A stretch of DNA of 64,000 bases from Nostoc sp. PCC 7107 (GTDB taxonomy: Bacteria > Cyanobacteriota > Cyanobacteriia > Cyanobacteriales > Nostocaceae), in NCBI RefSeq assembly GCF_000316625.1, contig NC_019676.1, positions 5,536,501 through 5,600,500 of the forward strand. The letters run 5' to 3'. Positions 56,217 to 63,835 of this stretch are shown one piece after another; the stretch's first letter is position 1, and each line of letters starts with the position of its first letter. The translations under genes and the position numbers were made by a program. The notes under the pieces are model-generated. The model did no database searches and was not told where the DNA came from. It saw only the letters and a program-made list of their open reading frames with translations.

Positions 56217-57533
56217 ATGAAAATTATTGCCTACATTTATTGTGATGCTCTTTTAGAATCTGTGCCTCAAAGCATTAATTGGCAATGGGAAGTAGAACGA
56301 GTTTATGAAGATTTAGTTAAGGGAGATACCAGTGGATACACAAAGCGATCGCAATTACAACAACTACTCACAGACTGCCAAAATGAACCAGTAGAATATC
56401 TGCTGGTGCGTCGTTTGGAAGAATTAGGGGATACGGTAGAAGAAGTAAGCGATCGCTTAAATCAATTAGAAGCGATGGGTGTAGCTATAATTGCTACTGA
56501 ACAATCCTACACCTCAGAGCAATCCCACTTTCGGGGTGAGTTACTGAAATTACTCCAAGAAATCCAACATCAACAACGAAGTCGGCGCATTCGCCAAGGA
56601 CACGCCCGCAATCGTTTAGAAGCCGCACCCCCACCCGGAAAAACACCCTACGGCTATCGCCGTGGTCAAGGAAAATACATTATTGACCGCAGTACTTCCC
56701 CAGTGGTGAAAGAGTTTTTTGATAATTTTTTACTTTACGGTTCCTTGCGCGGCGCAGTGCGTTACTTAGCGAAAAAATACGGTAAGAAAATTTCTGTCAC
56801 CACTGGGCGACGCTGGTTAACTAATCCTGTTTATCGGGGAGATACTGCTTATCTCAATGGTGAAATTATCTCTGACACTCATACTTCAATTATTTCCAGA
56901 GAAGAAGCGGCTCAAATTGACCGACTTTTGCGCCGTAATAGCCGCTTACCCTCTCGTACCGCCAGCGCCCCGCGTTCTTTAGCTGGGTTAGTTGTTTGCG
57001 GCGAATGTCAATCTCATACAACAGTCACTCGTGTTACCCGCCGCTACCAAGATAAAGAGTACCTTTATTTACGTCCTATTAATTGTCCTCTCAATCCCAA
57101 GTGTCGAGCCATTTCCTACCAAGACATTTTAGAATCTACGATCGCTAAAGTTTGTCGTGATTTACCATTGGCAGTAGCCGGAATAAATTCTCCTGAATTG
57201 GACACAGTAAAGAATAGTTTAGTAGATGCGATCGCTCGTCAACAAGAAATTCTCGCTCAGTTACCTGCTTTAATTGAAACTGGCATTTTAGATGTAGAAA
57301 CAGCAAAATTCAGAGAGTACAAACTCCGCACAGAAATCTCTGCACTCCAAGCAAAGCTGGCGACACTTCCCCCAGTTAATCTACGTTCTGTAGCTCAAGC
57401 CGTTTCCATTCCCCAATTTTGGTTAGATTTATCAGAAGCAGAACGACGTTTTTACCTACGAGAATTTATTCGCCAAATTGAAATTGTCCGTCAAGATAAA
57501 GAATGGGATTTGCGCGTGGTCTTTATTTTTTAG
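56217..57533 (+). CDS. Large serine recombinase homologue with a degenerate catalytic domain
   Basis: 438 aa. The recombinase domain (GKTPYGYRRGQGKYIIDR...TGRRWLTNPVYRGDTAYLNGE, about 140-225), the zinc ribbon (VVCGECQ...CPLNPKC, about 258-300) and a coiled-coil C-terminus are intact. The N-terminal resolvase domain is present as a fold, but the usual YARVS motif reads YIYCD, and the usual LDRLSR reads RRLEELG, so the catalytic Ser and the helper Arg residues appear lost. It may bind DNA without recombining it. No attachment sites are seen next to it. Confidence 0.8.
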   Translation: MKIIAYIYCDALLESVPQSINWQWEVERVYEDLVKGDTSGYTKRSQLQQLLTDCQNEPVEYLLVRRLEELGDTVEEVSDRLNQLEAMGVAIIATEQSYTSEQSHFRGELLKLLQEIQHQQRSRRIRQGHARNRLEAAPPPGKTPYGYRRGQGKYIIDRSTSPVVKEFFDNFLLYGSLRGAVRYLAKKYGKKISVTTGRRWLTNPVYRGDTAYLNGEIISDTHTSIISREEAAQIDRLLRRNSRLPSRTASAPRSLAGLVVCGECQSHTTVTRVTRRYQDKEYLYLRPINCPLNPKCRAISYQDILESTIAKVCRDLPLAVAGINSPELDTVKNSLVDAIARQQEILAQLPALIETGILDVETAKFREYKLRTEISALQAKLATLPPVNLRSVAQAVSIPQFWLDLSEAERRFYLREFIRQIEIVRQDKEWDLRVVFIF

Positions 57534-57540
57534 TACATCA

Positions 57541-58419
57541 TCAAAGACTTTCCATTAAGGTAATACACTTTTGCATTTGCTGACCCATAGTCTCAACATC
57601 TGCATGAAATCTCCGGCCATGACCTGGTAAAACCCATTCAAAACTATAATTAGCCAGATTCCGCATAGATTTAATTTGTTCTGACCAAGAATACCAACAG
57701 TGGTCACGAAATGCAGCTAATTGGTGTCTAGTTTCTGACCAAGCGAGATGGTCGCCTGTGAACAAAAACTTATGTTTGTAGAGTAAAACTGTGTGTCCTT
57801 TGGTGTGTCCAGGAACGGGAATAATTAATAAATCTGAAGTTAATGCAAATGGGTCTATACCTGTTAGCTGAATTTCTACATTACGAGTACCGCCAGAAAT
57901 ATCATCAGCGTGAAGAATTCTTTCACATTGAAAATGTTCAGCATACTTTTGATGATCTGCTACATCATCTTGATGAGTCAAATACATATAACGAATTCCC
58001 CCCATCTCTTCTAGCTGCTTAACTAGAGGTGGTGTAAAACGGGGAGAATCTACCAAAATATTACTATTACCTTCTTCTAATTGAATAAAATAACTAGCAG
58101 CAGCGTAAGATTTTTCTGAGTGATAGCCGCAATGGTAGACATTTTCTGCTACCAAAATCGGAAAAGTTTCTTGAGTGTTTTTAATATCTTTGGGTTTATC
58201 AACTGTCCCAATAGAACTTGTCGGGCAAGCTAGAAGTGCTTGAAGTGCGGTTAATCTTTCTTCTTCGTTGCTTGGTTGGTGATAAACTGCCGATTGTTCA
58301 TCAACACGAGAAAAAACCTCTGGACTCATCCAGCGACAGGTATCACAATCAATACAGGTAGTATCTACATAAAAATCGCCGTTAGTATTTTGGGGGCGAC
58401 GCAAATCTAAGTGAGCCAT
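57541..58419 (-). CDS. Ferredoxin-fused MBL-fold metallohydrolase
   Basis: 292 aa. Residues 15-75 form a small 4Fe-4S ferredoxin-like domain (C22, C25, C28 and C65-P). Residues 85-285 are a metallo-beta-lactamase fold with modified metal ligands: HQDDVADH, PGHTKGH, TGDHLAW and LPGHG. It is likely a redox-linked hydrolase or glyoxalase II-like enzyme; substrate unknown. It converges with the recombinase gene, 7 bp apart. Confidence 0.85.
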   Translation of the reverse strand: MAHLDLRRPQNTNGDFYVDTTCIDCDTCRWMSPEVFSRVDEQSAVYHQPSNEEERLTALQALLACPTSSIGTVDKPKDIKNTQETFPILVAENVYHCGYHSEKSYAAASYFIQLEEGNSNILVDSPRFTPPLVKQLEEMGGIRYMYLTHQDDVADHQKYAEHFQCERILHADDISGGTRNVEIQLTGIDPFALTSDLLIIPVPGHTKGHTVLLYKHKFLFTGDHLAWSETRHQLAAFRDHCWYSWSEQIKSMRNLANYSFEWVLPGHGRRFHADVETMGQQMQKCITLMESL

Positions 58420-58509
58420 GTTAACCTCTTGGGCTGACCATAAACCCCAATAGAACTACGTTAGCAAATATGATTGTCCACTGAGATCAATTATTCTTAA
58501 ACTACAAGA

Positions 58510-58535
58510 CCCCGGACTTTCATAAAAAGCCGGGG
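58510..58535 (-). terminator. Hairpin downstream of pyrH-frr
   Basis: CCCCGG (58510-58515) pairs with CCGGGG (58530-58535), with an inner CTTT/AAAG. It follows the frr gene on the minus strand; its U run is poor (TCTTGT). Confidence 0.5.
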
Positions 58536-58626
58536 ATGTGAGCCTCTCGATTTTTCTACATCAAGCTAAATAAAACCAAAGCATGAATTATAAATTTATA
58601 AAATTCATACTTCAGACTTCATACTT

Positions 58627-59175
58627 TTAGACAGTTGAGATATCTTTTTCTTTTTCTGCCAACAGTTCGTTAATTTTAGCTGTGTATTTGTCAGTAAGTT
58701 TTTGCAGTTTATCTTGTTGGTCTTTGGCTTCGTCCTCAGAAACTTCTGAGGCTTTCTCCTGCTTACGAATTGTGTCTAGAGCCTCACGGCGGATGTTACG
58801 AATAGCAACGCGACCTTCTTCAGCGTACTTAGCAGCCAGTTTAACGAATTCTTTCCGGCGATCGCTTGTTAATGGCGGAATGTTGAGCCGAATCACCGAA
58901 CCGTCGTTATTGGGTGTTAAACCAACATCAGAAAGAGAGATAGCCTTCTCAACAATGTTTAAACTGCTTTTGTCGTAAGGTTGAATCAAAATTGTAGTTG
59001 CATCTGGCGTGCTAATGTTCGCCAATGATTTTAAGGCTGTTGGTGAACCGTAATAATCCACCATCACCTTATCTAATAGACTGCTATTGGCGCGACCAGT
59101 GCGAATTGTATTAAATGCGCGTTGAGTGGACTCAACGGTTTTTTGCATCGTACTCTCAGCTTCAGCTAATTTCAC
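58627..59175 (-). CDS. frr: Ribosome recycling factor
   Basis: 182 aa from the GTG at 59175, which has GGGAGG six bases upstream and gives the normal cyanobacterial length ([36 protein letters not shown]). A TTG start at 59190 is possible but unlikely. It disassembles the post-termination ribosome with EF-G. The start overlaps the pyrH 3' end by 14 bp, so translation is probably coupled. Confidence 0.96.
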   Translation of the reverse strand: MKLAEAESTMQKTVESTQRAFNTIRTGRANSSLLDKVMVDYYGSPTALKSLANISTPDATTILIQPYDKSSLNIVEKAISLSDVGLTPNNDGSVIRLNIPPLTSDRRKEFVKLAAKYAEEGRVAIRNIRREALDTIRKQEKASEVSEDEAKDQQDKLQKLTDKYTAKINELLAEKEKDISTV

Positions 59176-59890
59176 AAGAACCTCCCACAAGGGTGCCGAT
59201 TGATTCTCCCATGACTGCGCGGCAGATGTTACCTCGCACCGTTAAGTCAAATACAAGAATTGGAATATTGTTTTCTTTACACAAGGCAATCGCAGTACTA
59301 TCCATTACCCGCAAATCATGAGTCAAAACGTGTGCGTAGGTAAGGGTGGTAAAACGTTTGGCGTTAGGATAAATTTGGGGGTCAGCATCATATATTCCAT
59401 CTACCTTGGTGGCTTTAAAAATCGCTTCTGCATCAATTTCTGCGGCTCTCAATGCCGCAGCCGTGTCAGTGGTAAAAAAGGGATTTCCTGAACCAGCGCC
59501 AAAAATTACCACCCGTCCTTTTTCAAGATGACGGATGGCACGACGACGAATATATGGTTCTGCTAACTCTTGCATGGCGATCGCAGTCTGTACCCGCGTC
59601 TGTACCCCTATTCGTTCTAGCGAATCTTGCAGCGTCATGGCATTCATTACCGTGGCAATCATACCGATGTAGTCAGCGGTTGCCCTATCCATCCCCGCCG
59701 ATGCCGCCTTTACGCCACGAAAAATATTGCCGCCGCCAACGACTATGGCGATTTGAACGCCAGTGGCTATCACCTCTGCTACTTCTTGTGCTACTTCTTT
59801 GACCACTTCTGGATCAATGCCATAGCCCATGTTGCCCATTAAGGCTTCACCGCTTAGTTTAAGTAAAACCCGTCGGTAATTCGTTCCCAT
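59162..59890 (-). CDS. pyrH: UMP kinase
   Basis: 242 aa from the ATG at 59890, the usual start ([17 protein letters not shown]); the frame is open 19 codons further upstream to a TTG. Signatures: [36 protein letters not shown] and DGIYDADP. It converts UMP to UDP in pyrimidine synthesis. It forms an operon with frr, as in most bacteria. Confidence 0.97.
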   Translation of the reverse strand: MGTNYRRVLLKLSGEALMGNMGYGIDPEVVKEVAQEVAEVIATGVQIAIVVGGGNIFRGVKAASAGMDRATADYIGMIATVMNAMTLQDSLERIGVQTRVQTAIAMQELAEPYIRRRAIRHLEKGRVVIFGAGSGNPFFTTDTAAALRAAEIDAEAIFKATKVDGIYDADPQIYPNAKRFTTLTYAHVLTHDLRVMDSTAIALCKENNIPILVFDLTVRGNICRAVMGESIGTLVGGSCEIS

Positions 59891-59960
59891 GAAGTTACGC
59901 TTTATCGAAAAAGTTGCAATTGCCTCCAATTTAAGATAGCAGCACAATGACTATCTATGT

Positions 59961-60515
59961 CTAGTTGCGCCAAATCAATGAAGTTCCCACTGGTTCTGTT
60001 TCTTGGGGGTTAATTGCTTGACTTTTAAAGCAAGAAGCGATCGCATTTCGTAAATAATCTTCTCTTACAGATGATGGTGCTTGCGGATAACTATCAATTT
60101 GCCCTTTATAACGCACCAGCCCATTACTATCTATTAAAAAAGCCATCGGAGTTTTAATTGCGCCAAAACTCCGTGTGACATCTTGAGTAGAATCCCAAAG
60201 ATAGGGAAAGTTTAATCTTTGGTGGGCGGCAAAAGCTTTCATGTTGTCAAAGCTTTCTGTAGGGTACTTAATAGCATCACAGCCATTTATCCCAATTAGC
60301 GTAAAGCCACTCCCAGCAAATTCCCCTTGGATTTTTTTGAACTTGTCTAGATATAAGTTGACATAAGGACAGTGGTTGCCCATAAAAACAACGCCAACTG
60401 CCCGGTATTTTTCCAAATAACGCCTGAGATGATGTACTCGCTCGTCAATTCCTGGCAGTTCAAAATCTGGGGCATAGCCGCCAACAGGAGTATAAATTGT
60501 TTCTAGTATAGTCAT
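59961..60515 (-). CDS. Thioredoxin-fold (AhpC/TSA-like) protein
   Basis: 184 aa. The region VGVVFMGNHCPYVNLYLDKFKKI places a single Cys (with an HCPY motif) where AlkH/peroxiredoxin-like thioredoxin folds have their active site; GAIKTPMAFLIDSNGLVRYKGQID is the cis-Pro block. It is likely a one-Cys redox protein. It ends 71 bp upstream of the pyrH start on the same strand. Confidence 0.85.
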   Translation of the reverse strand: MTILETIYTPVGGYAPDFELPGIDERVHHLRRYLEKYRAVGVVFMGNHCPYVNLYLDKFKKIQGEFAGSGFTLIGINGCDAIKYPTESFDNMKAFAAHQRLNFPYLWDSTQDVTRSFGAIKTPMAFLIDSNGLVRYKGQIDSYPQAPSSVREDYLRNAIASCFKSQAINPQETEPVGTSLIWRN

Positions 60516-60919
60516 CTTCGTGAACCAGAAGGAACTAGGAACAAAAGTTTAGGTGAAATTTAGCGTCATTTTTCTGGCAGCCAACCACCCTATTGCAGAT
60601 GCTCGATATCAAACGATTGTAGAGATCAACAGAGAAACCGTAAATTGTAAAACTACTGAATATCAAACCGTTGATAAATATATTACATTAAGTATATGGG
60701 GTTGGAATATCAATATCTAGGTTTTCTATAGCTTTTAAGCAATTATAAATAAATTTAACTCAGTCTTTATACTTGCCTTAAATTAAAGAGAGTGATCAAT
60801 TTAGCTCTTATTTAATTTTATTGCTAGTACACTCTTTACAATATGCCTCTACAATTTAAGATAAATTACCAAAAATATTACGAAATATTAAAATTAGTAA
60901 ATAAAAATACAGATTTCCG
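60516..60919. other. AT-rich divergent intergenic region
   Basis: 404 bp between the divergent thioredoxin-like and hydrolase genes. No gene or clear repeat is seen. Confidence 0.5.
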
Positions 60920-61804
60920 ATGAATACTTCTACAAGTGATTTAACCGCAAAAACTTGGATGTGGCAGGGGTTCCCAATTTGCTATCAAACTCAAGGAACT
61001 ACTGGGCCTGCCGTTATTTTAGTACATGGCTTTGGCGCTTCTGGATGGCATTGGCGGAAAAACATCCCAGTACTAGCCCAAAATTGTCGGGTTTATGCCA
61101 TAGATTTACTTGGCTTCGGTGGTTCTGCAAAACCTCAACCGGGAGAAAAAATTGCTTACACCTTAGAACTGTGGGGACAGCAAGTAGCAGACTTTTGCCG
61201 GGAAGTTGTAGGTGAACCAGCTTTTTTAGTGGGAAATTCCATTGGCTGTATTGTAGCCATGCAAGCCGCAGTTAGTTCTCCAGATATTGCCTTGGGAGTA
61301 GCGTTAATTAACTGTTCTTTAAGATTACTGCACGATCGCAAACGAGAAACTCTACCTTGGACTCGGCGTGTGGGTGCGCCGATTTTACAACGGGTATTGT
61401 CGATTAAACCTATTGGGCAATTCTTTTTTAATCAAGTTGCCAAACCCAAAACCGTGCGGAAAATCTTGCTGCAAGCTTACGCCAATGCAGAGACAGTCAC
61501 AGATGAACTAGTCGATATTCTCACCGCGCCAGCAAAAGATCCTGGTGCTGTGGCGGTGTTTTTGGCATTTACCTCATACTCCACAGGGCCGTTACCAGAA
61601 GACTTACTGCCATTATTAACTTGTCCAGCAATTATTTTATGGGGAACCGCCGACCCTTGGGAACCAGTCAATTTAGGGCGAGAGTTAGCTAACTACCCAT
61701 CAGTGGAAAAATTCATTCCCTTAGAAGGAGTAGGACATTGCCCCCAAGATGAAGCACCAGAGTTAGTCAACCCGATTTTACAAGATTGGATACAGGAGCG
61801 ATAG
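60920..61804 (+). CDS. Alpha/beta-fold hydrolase
   Basis: 294 aa. The oxyanion motif LVHGFGASGWHWRKN, the nucleophile Ser107 in GNSIGC, the Asp in LWGTADPWEP and the His in GVGHCPQDE complete the triad. It is closest in style to plant/cyanobacterial pheophytinase- or haloalkane-type hydrolases; substrate unknown. The last 43 bases from GTTAGTC at 61762, encoding LVNPILQDWIQER, are repeated at 62574 and 63420, each just after an attC-like hairpin. Confidence 0.9.
   Translation: MNTSTSDLTAKTWMWQGFPICYQTQGTTGPAVILVHGFGASGWHWRKNIPVLAQNCRVYAIDLLGFGGSAKPQPGEKIAYTLELWGQQVADFCREVVGEPAFLVGNSIGCIVAMQAAVSSPDIALGVALINCSLRLLHDRKRETLPWTRRVGAPILQRVLSIKPIGQFFFNQVAKPKTVRKILLQAYANAETVTDELVDILTAPAKDPGAVAVFLAFTSYSTGPLPEDLLPLLTCPAIILWGTADPWEPVNLGRELANYPSVEKFIPLEGVGHCPQDEAPELVNPILQDWIQER
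61762..61802 (+). repeat. Hydrolase-tail repeat, copy 1 (in the gene)
   Basis: Begins GTTAGTCAACC. 36 of 41 positions match copy 2 (62574-62614) and 32 of 41 match copy 3 (63420-63460). In all three the frame reads LV[ND].ILQD..[QE].R. Confidence 0.85.
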
Positions 61805-61866
61805 TCAGAAGAAATTTCAGGGATTTCAATGAGGAACAAATATGAGAAAATTCCAGCCTACTTTGT

Positions 61867-62340
61867 ATGAGTGAAGCGGTCTACATCGAAACCAGCATCT
61901 TGGGTTATCTCACAGCCAGATCAACCAAAAACCTGATTCTAGCTGCAAATATGGAGATTACAAAAGACTGGTGGGAATCTCGTCGAAGCGCCTTCATTCT
62001 CTACGCTTCAGAGGCAGTTATAGAAGAGGTTGCACAAGGAGATAGTGTGATCGCCGCACAACGACTAGAGATTCTACGCGGGTTTCCCTTATTGGCGTTG
62101 AACCAAGACGTACAAGATTTAGCCGCACAACTTCTGTCCCGGAGCAATCTGCCTCCAAAAGCAAGAGTTGACGCAATTCACATTGCTGCTGCAACCGTCC
62201 ACGGCATGGATTACCTGCTAACTTGGAACTGTAAGCATATTGCGAATGCTCAAATTCAGGGAAAGTTGGCAGAGATTAGCCTCGATTTTGGCTATGTGCT
62301 GCCTGTTCTCTACACACCAAACGAACTGATGGGAGGTTAA
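61867..62340 (+). CDS. PIN-domain toxin (VapC-like)
   Basis: 157 aa. PIN motifs: YIETSILGYL (Glu replacing the first Asp, as in one known subgroup), an acidic EAVIEEV, ARVDAIHIAAATVHGMDYLLTWNCKHI. It is probably an Mg2+-dependent ribonuclease. The partner antitoxin follows 3 bp downstream, so the order is toxin first. First of three TA-like pairs at the right end of the window. Confidence 0.85.
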   Translation: MSEAVYIETSILGYLTARSTKNLILAANMEITKDWWESRRSAFILYASEAVIEEVAQGDSVIAAQRLEILRGFPLLALNQDVQDLAAQLLSRSNLPPKARVDAIHIAAATVHGMDYLLTWNCKHIANAQIQGKLAEISLDFGYVLPVLYTPNELMGG

Positions 62341-62343
62341 GTC

Positions 62344-62571
62344 ATGTGGGAAGATGAGATTGTCAAAGAAATCCACCAAATCCGCGAAGCATATGCAAAG
62401 TCTTTCAATTATGACCTAGATGCAATATTTGCAGATTTACGCAAGAAGGAAACTGAAAGCGGCAGAAAAATCGTGAGCTTGTCGCGGAGGCGCGGTCTAA
62501 TAACACGTTGGAGCGGACGGGCAAGCGATCTTGGTAGGGATACTGAGGATACTAGCCACCGCTCAACTTAG
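62344..62571 (+). CDS. Antitoxin partner of the PIN toxin, C-terminus encoded by the attC-like hairpin
   Basis: 75 aa. Residues 1-45 (MWEDEIVKEIHQIREAYAKSFNYDLDAIFADLRKKE) are a known small antitoxin type found beside such PIN proteins. From about residue 51 on (RRRGLITRWSG...) the sequence is translated from the hairpin repeat at 62495-62580, so the natural C-terminus has been replaced by cassette-end sequence. It may still neutralise the toxin. Confidence 0.78.
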   Translation: MWEDEIVKEIHQIREAYAKSFNYDLDAIFADLRKKETESGRKIVSLSRRRGLITRWSGRASDLGRDTEDTSHRST

Positions 62572-62580
62572 CCGTTAGTC
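62495..62580 (+). other. attC-like recombination site 1
   Basis: Outer boxes GTCTAAT (62495-62501) and GTTAGTC (62574-62580) resemble integron R'' and R'. Inner boxes GTTGGAGCGG (62507-62516) and CCGCTCAAC (62559-62567) pair with one extrahelical G, as in true attC sites. 86 bp long, and placed at the end of a gene pair. Confidence 0.7.
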
Positions 62581-62643
62581 AACGGAATTTTACAAGATTT
62601 GATAGAGGAGCGATCGCAAGCAAGTTTTAAAATCTAACTAACA
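62574..62643 (+). repeat. Hydrolase-tail repeat, copy 2
   Basis: Starts at the R'-like GTTAGTC and keeps the hydrolase C-terminal reading frame (LVNGILQDLIEERSQASFKI then TAA). Ends AATCTAACTAAC, a stretch shared with copy 3. Confidence 0.82.
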
Positions 62644-62696
62644 AGCGATCGGCATCAGCTTACAATAAAGCCATAGACAAACCGAAAATTGGAACG

Positions 62697-62969
62697 ATGA
62701 CAGTACGACAACCCCGCTACAGCAAAGAGGAATTTGCCCAACGAGGTGATTATATTTATGAAACTCAGATCAAACCTCAAGTTGAGGCTGGGAATGACGG
62801 CAAAATTGTAGCGATTGATCTTGAAACTGGTGACTTTGAAATTGACAAAAGCGAAATTGTAGCTTGCGATCGCCTCGAAACCCGTCACCCCGATGCTCAA
62901 ATTTGGATTGTCCGAATTGGCTCTCGCCATGTTCGTCGATTTGGCGGACGGACTCCGAGAACTGCATGA
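62697..62969 (+). CDS. Small conserved cyanobacterial protein paired with an aspartic protease
   Basis: 90 aa: MTVRQPRYSKEEFAQRGDYI, VEAGNDGKIVAIDLETGDFE and WIVRIGSRHVRRFGGR. I recognise this as a small protein often found in front of clan AA aspartic proteases in cyanobacteria, but know of no assigned function. Its stop overlaps the start of the protease gene (ATGA), so translation is coupled, as in TA pairs. Confidence 0.75.
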   Translation: MTVRQPRYSKEEFAQRGDYIYETQIKPQVEAGNDGKIVAIDLETGDFEIDKSEIVACDRLETRHPDAQIWIVRIGSRHVRRFGGRTPRTA

Positions 62970-63343
62970 TTACTGGAGTAGTCAATGCAGAATTTGAACC
63001 AATTATTCCACTTTCAATTCGTCGCTTTGATGGCAAAGTTTTTACAAAAGATGCGATTGTAGACACAGGTTTCAATGGTTGGCTGTCGTTGCCTCCAGAT
63101 GCGATCGCCGAGTTAAACTTGAGATGGAAAAGACGAGGACGGGCAATTCTTGGAGATGGCAGTGAGTGTGTTTTCAACGTCTACGAAGCTGTTGTAGTCT
63201 GGGATAGCACCTTGCTAACAATCCCAGTGGACGAAGCTGATTCAGAACCGCTTGTTGGAATGTTATTGATGGAAGGCTATCAGCTAACGATGCAGATTTT
63301 TGAAGGTGGTAGCGTCAAACTTCGCAAAGTCAAGACGGTCTAA
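62966..63343 (+). CDS. Retroviral-like (clan AA) aspartic protease
   Basis: 125 aa from the ATG at 62966; the frame is open 34 codons upstream, but that would overlap most of the preceding gene. The catalytic motif is IVDTGFNGWLSLP; ILGDGS and LVGMLLMEGYQLTMQIFEGG complete the single-lobe fold, which works as a dimer. The substrate is unknown; the coupled small protein is an obvious candidate partner. Confidence 0.82.
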   Translation: MITGVVNAEFEPIIPLSIRRFDGKVFTKDAIVDTGFNGWLSLPPDAIAELNLRWKRRGRAILGDGSECVFNVYEAVVVWDSTLLTIPVDEADSEPLVGMLLMEGYQLTMQIFEGGSVKLRKVKTV

Positions 63344-63426
63344 CAATCCCGTTGAACACAAACCGTACAGAGTCTTTTCGTGGAGTCCGAGAAATTACTA
63401 GCGGTGGGTGAACAAGGTTGTTAGTC
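63338..63426 (+). other. attC-like recombination site 2
   Basis: GTCTAACAA (63338-63346) and TTGTTAGTC (63418-63426) are near-perfect inverted ends. GTTGAACACAAACCG and CGGTGGGTGAAC form an imperfect inner stem. 89 bp long. It starts at the last codons of the protease gene and ends in the third hydrolase-tail copy. Confidence 0.65.
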
Positions 63427-63484
63427 GATGGAATTTTGCAGGATTGGATGCAGGCGCGATCGCACATTTTAAAATCCAACTAAC
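63420..63484 (+). repeat. Hydrolase-tail repeat, copy 3
   Basis: GTTAGTCGATGG..., reading LVDGILQDWMQARSHILKSN then TAA. 32/41 identical to copy 1 and 33/41 to copy 2 over the core. It ends AATCCAACTAAC. Confidence 0.8.
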
Positions 63485-63556
63485 CTGAGTTGCATTTGTG
63501 CAAAATTGACAGGTGCAGGATAATAGAGATAGTTTAATTGGCATTTCTAGTCTTTC

Positions 63557-63835
63557 ATGCAGTTTGAATGGGATGAGGCAAAAAATTTAGAGAATATTCG
63601 CAAGCATGAGATTGATTTTGCTGATGTTCCTGAAATGTTTGAGAGTCCAATGCTAATTGAGCTAGACAATCGGTTTGATTATGGCGAAGACCGTTGGTTC
63701 GGTATCGGTTTCCTCGGTAACGGTGTAGCGGTGGTGGTTTGGACAGAACGACAGAATGACGTAATTCGGATCATTTCAGCACGAAGGGCAAATAGATATG
63801 AGCGGCGAAGACTTGAGCAGTACCTCTCGTACTAA
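63557..63835 (+). CDS. BrnT-type toxin
   Basis: 92 aa, the family length. FEWDEAKNLENIRKHEIDFADVPEMFES and IRIISARRANRYERRRLEQYL are the BrnT signature, a RelE-like ribonuclease fold. Its 3' end overlaps the BrnA-like antitoxin by 38 bp. It lies in the third unit of the right-end array. Confidence 0.93.
   Translation: MQFEWDEAKNLENIRKHEIDFADVPEMFESPMLIELDNRFDYGEDRWFGIGFLGNGVAVVVWTERQNDVIRIISARRANRYERRRLEQYLSY

Noticed and set aside
56217-57533. Recombinase as an XisF-type excisase of a heterocyst element
   Set aside because: Catalytic residues are missing and no interrupted gene or direct-repeat attachment sites are seen around it.
62864-62965. 34-codon upstream extension of the aspartic protease
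   Set aside because: It lies entirely inside the preceding gene in another frame; the ATG at 62966 gives the normal overlapping start.
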